Assembly: GCA_002405405.1 (NCBI GenBank)
Contig: DHLT01000054.1
Span: 1-8,101, forward strand
Reading direction: 5' to 3'
DNA from: Ignavibacteria bacterium UBA4661
GTDB lineage: Bacteria; Bacteroidota; Ignavibacteria; Kapaibacteriales; UBA4661
Length of the DNA stretch: 8,101 nucleotides
In this document: positions 7,153 through 8,101 of the stretch, piece after piece
How the letters are laid out: every line of letters starts with the position of its first letter
How positions within the stretch are numbered: position 1 is the stretch's first letter
Program-made: the position numbers and the translations under genes
The notes under the pieces: generated by a model
What the model saw: the letters and a program-made list of their open reading frames with translations, nothing else
What the model was told of the DNA's origin: nothing
Database searches by the model: none

Positions 7153-7600
7153 GTTGCGTATTGACAATACTTTTTGCAAGTTGCCGTATGCATGGGGTAA
7201 ATATATCTGATATGTCCTCCATGATGAGTATGTAAAAGCCATGATCTTATCGCATAAAAGCAAAAGATGTCTACTTGTTTATAGACGCACACATTGATTG
7301 AAATACATACGAAAGTCGTATCTCTTGAAGCCATGAACCCAAGAAGAGAAAACGATACTTGGCGATAATAAACCATGACACAGTGTATCTCTACATGTGA
7401 GAAAAAAGAGTGTCGTGTAGTATAACATCAGAATCAGACAGCACCGTAGCTACATAAGGAGTTCATAAGGGAAAAAGAATATCATTAGTATTCTGTTGTA
7501 TGACTGCAAAAAGTTGCAGAATGTGACTCCCCACAAAGTTTTTCGATGCCCTCCGCATGTATAAAGCCATAACGCAGACTGCGCACATCAAAGTAGTATT
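7153..7600. other. Long gene-free region upstream of kaiB, with clustered small inverted repeats
   Basis: About 450 bases with no convincing reading frame on either strand and no tRNA T-loop signature. It should hold the kaiBC promoter. A -10-like TATAAA lies at 7560-7565, but no good -35 sits at the right distance. Several short inverted repeats are visible: GTCTA/TAGAC (7269-7286), ATACGA-AAG-TCGTAT (7307-7321), CTACATG/CGTGTAG with one wobble (7391-7420), the palindrome GTAGCTAC (7446-7453), AGAATA/TATTCT (7476-7494) and CTGCAA-AAAG-TTGCAG (7504-7519). They do not share a common sequence, so they look like separate structures rather than copies of one operator. The region could contain a long leader, a small RNA or protein-binding sites. 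Confidence 0.5.
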
Positions 7601-7894
7601 ATGAAGTATGTTTTAACATTGTACATTGCGGGGCACACGCCACGGTCGGAGCAAGCAATTCGTAATTTGCAGCGAATGTGTGAGCAAAATATTCCGTTTG
7701 AATGTGAAATAGTAATTGTTGATGTCTTGGAACAACCCAAGCTTGCGGAAGAGGCACGTGTGCTTGCAACGCCAACATTGGTGAAAGAAAGTCCTCATCC
7801 AATCAGACGTATTATTGGTGATTTATCCAATGCAGATAAAGTCCTCAAAGGGCTCGACATTGTTTTGTTGGCAGATAATAGCGAACATTCGTAG
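7601..7894 (+). CDS. kaiB: KaiB circadian clock protein homologue
   Basis: KaiB is a small thioredoxin-like, fold-switching protein that binds the CI ring of KaiC in cyanobacteria. The 97 residues match the normal length of about 100. The order of conserved blocks is complete: YVLTLYIAGHTPRSEQAIRN (3-22) as the first strand and helix, IVIVDVLEQPKLAEEARVLA (37-56), TPTLVKESPHPIRRIIGDLS (57-76), then NADKVLKGLD (77-86). The LATPTL segment and the GLD near the end (84-86) are family hallmarks; they distinguish free-standing KaiB from the longer SasA sensor kinases, which carry a KaiB-like N-terminus. The ATG gives the family-typical MKYVL start; no Shine-Dalgarno precedes it. kaiC follows 60 bases later on the same strand, so the two are probably one operon. 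No kaiA-like gene lies upstream. A role in timekeeping cannot be assumed outside cyanobacteria; stress-related functions have been proposed for some non-cyanobacterial KaiBC pairs. Confidence 0.95.
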   Translation: MKYVLTLYIAGHTPRSEQAIRNLQRMCEQNIPFECEIVIVDVLEQPKLAEEARVLATPTLVKESPHPIRRIIGDLSNADKVLKGLDIVLLADNSEHS

Positions 7895-7940
7895 GATTGA
7901 TAGAATAACAGAGCAGAGCACGAATTATTGTCATGATACA

Positions 7941-7945
7941 GGGAG
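7941..7945 (+). promoter_or_regulatory. Ribosome binding site of kaiC
   Basis: GGGAG lies 9 bases before the kaiC ATG at 7955. It is the clearest Shine-Dalgarno-like sequence in the window; other starts have AT-rich leaders without one. It supports this start and suggests that kaiC translation is set separately from kaiB. Confidence 0.55.
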
Positions 7946-7954
7946 AAATATCAT

Positions 7955-8101
7955 ATGTCTATTCAAAAAATACCGACCCACATAGCAGGATTTGATTTTA
8001 TAGCACGTGGCGGAATGCCTCAGGGGCGTACGACCTTAGTTTGTGGCTCTGCGGGTAGTGCAAAAACAGTTTTTGCCGCACAGTTCCTTGCTGCGGGGAT
8101 T
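7955..8101 (+). CDS. kaiC: KaiC-family ATPase, N-terminal fragment (3' end outside window)
   Basis: The first 49 codons of a RecA-fold ATPase run off the right edge. The visible protein has the KaiC N-terminal pattern: KIPTHIAGFDFIARGGMPQGRTTLVCG, then the P-loop GSAGSAKT (about residues 33-40), then VFAAQFLAAGI. In cyanobacteria KaiC is a double-domain hexamer with ATPase (CI) and autokinase/phosphatase (CII) activities, and KaiB binds CI. Here the P-loop has Ala where the classic GxxxxGKT motif has Gly, an Ala-Lys-Thr form that I believe also occurs in other KaiC-like ATPases. Whether this copy has both domains and the CII phosphorylation sites cannot be seen. Adjacency to kaiB makes a true KaiC much more likely than a RadA- or RAD55-type relative. 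Confidence 0.9.
   Translation, partial: MSIQKIPTHIAGFDFIARGGMPQGRTTLVCGSAGSAKTVFAAQFLAAGI

Noticed and set aside
7081..7376. Two minus-strand frames of 60 and 85 codons after gatB
   Set aside because: They run through the terminator hairpin, are rich in Cys, Tyr and His without motifs, and match no family I know.
7153..7600. A tRNA or other stable RNA gene in the gap before kaiB
   Set aside because: No GTTCRANNC T-loop and no cloverleaf-length pairing was found on either strand; only short local hairpins are present.
1..8101. Insertion sequences, CRISPR, phage or integration sites
   Set aside because: No transposase or integrase motifs, no long inverted or regularly spaced repeats, and no abrupt change in gene style were seen.

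Overview
The window looks like ordinary chromosome from a Gram-negative bacterium, most likely in the Bacteroidota/Chlorobiota (FCB) group. The reasons are a type III glutamine synthetase, a division transpeptidase ending in PASTA-like sequence, a GatB with an HPGTLP motif, an outer-membrane barrel ending in phenylalanine, and almost no Shine-Dalgarno sequences before the start codons. This is inference from family features; no 16S or other decisive marker is present. I see no tRNA, rRNA, insertion sequence, CRISPR array or prophage.

Layout. (1) 1-881, plus strand: the C-terminal part of a type III glutamine synthetase, cut by the window edge. (2) 920-948: a strong hairpin acting as a shared terminator for two converging units. 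(3) 995-3672, minus strand: a two-gene cell-division operon, an FtsL-like protein followed by an FtsI-type penicillin-binding protein, with an ATGA start/stop overlap. (4) 3835-4662, plus strand: an unrecognised secreted beta-barrel protein with a Thr/Gln/Lys/Pro-rich linker, divergent from ftsL. (5) 4694-5458, minus strand: an enoyl-CoA hydratase/isomerase-family protein. (6) 5586-7073, plus strand: gatB, ending in a hairpin at 7125-7152. (7) 7153-7600: about 450 bases with no gene but several short perfect inverted repeats. (8) 7601-7894 and 7955 to the window end, plus strand: kaiB and the first 49 codons of kaiC.

The genes serve separate housekeeping roles (ammonia assimilation, septal peptidoglycan synthesis, acyl-CoA metabolism, Gln-tRNA/Asn-tRNA amidation) and do not form one pathway. 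The stretch most worth attention is the right end. It holds kaiB and kaiC, homologues of the cyanobacterial circadian clock proteins, in a genome that does not look cyanobacterial, with no kaiA between gatB and kaiB and with a long structured upstream region. The separation of ftsL-ftsI from mraZ/rsmH and the uncharacterised barrel gene are secondary points of interest.
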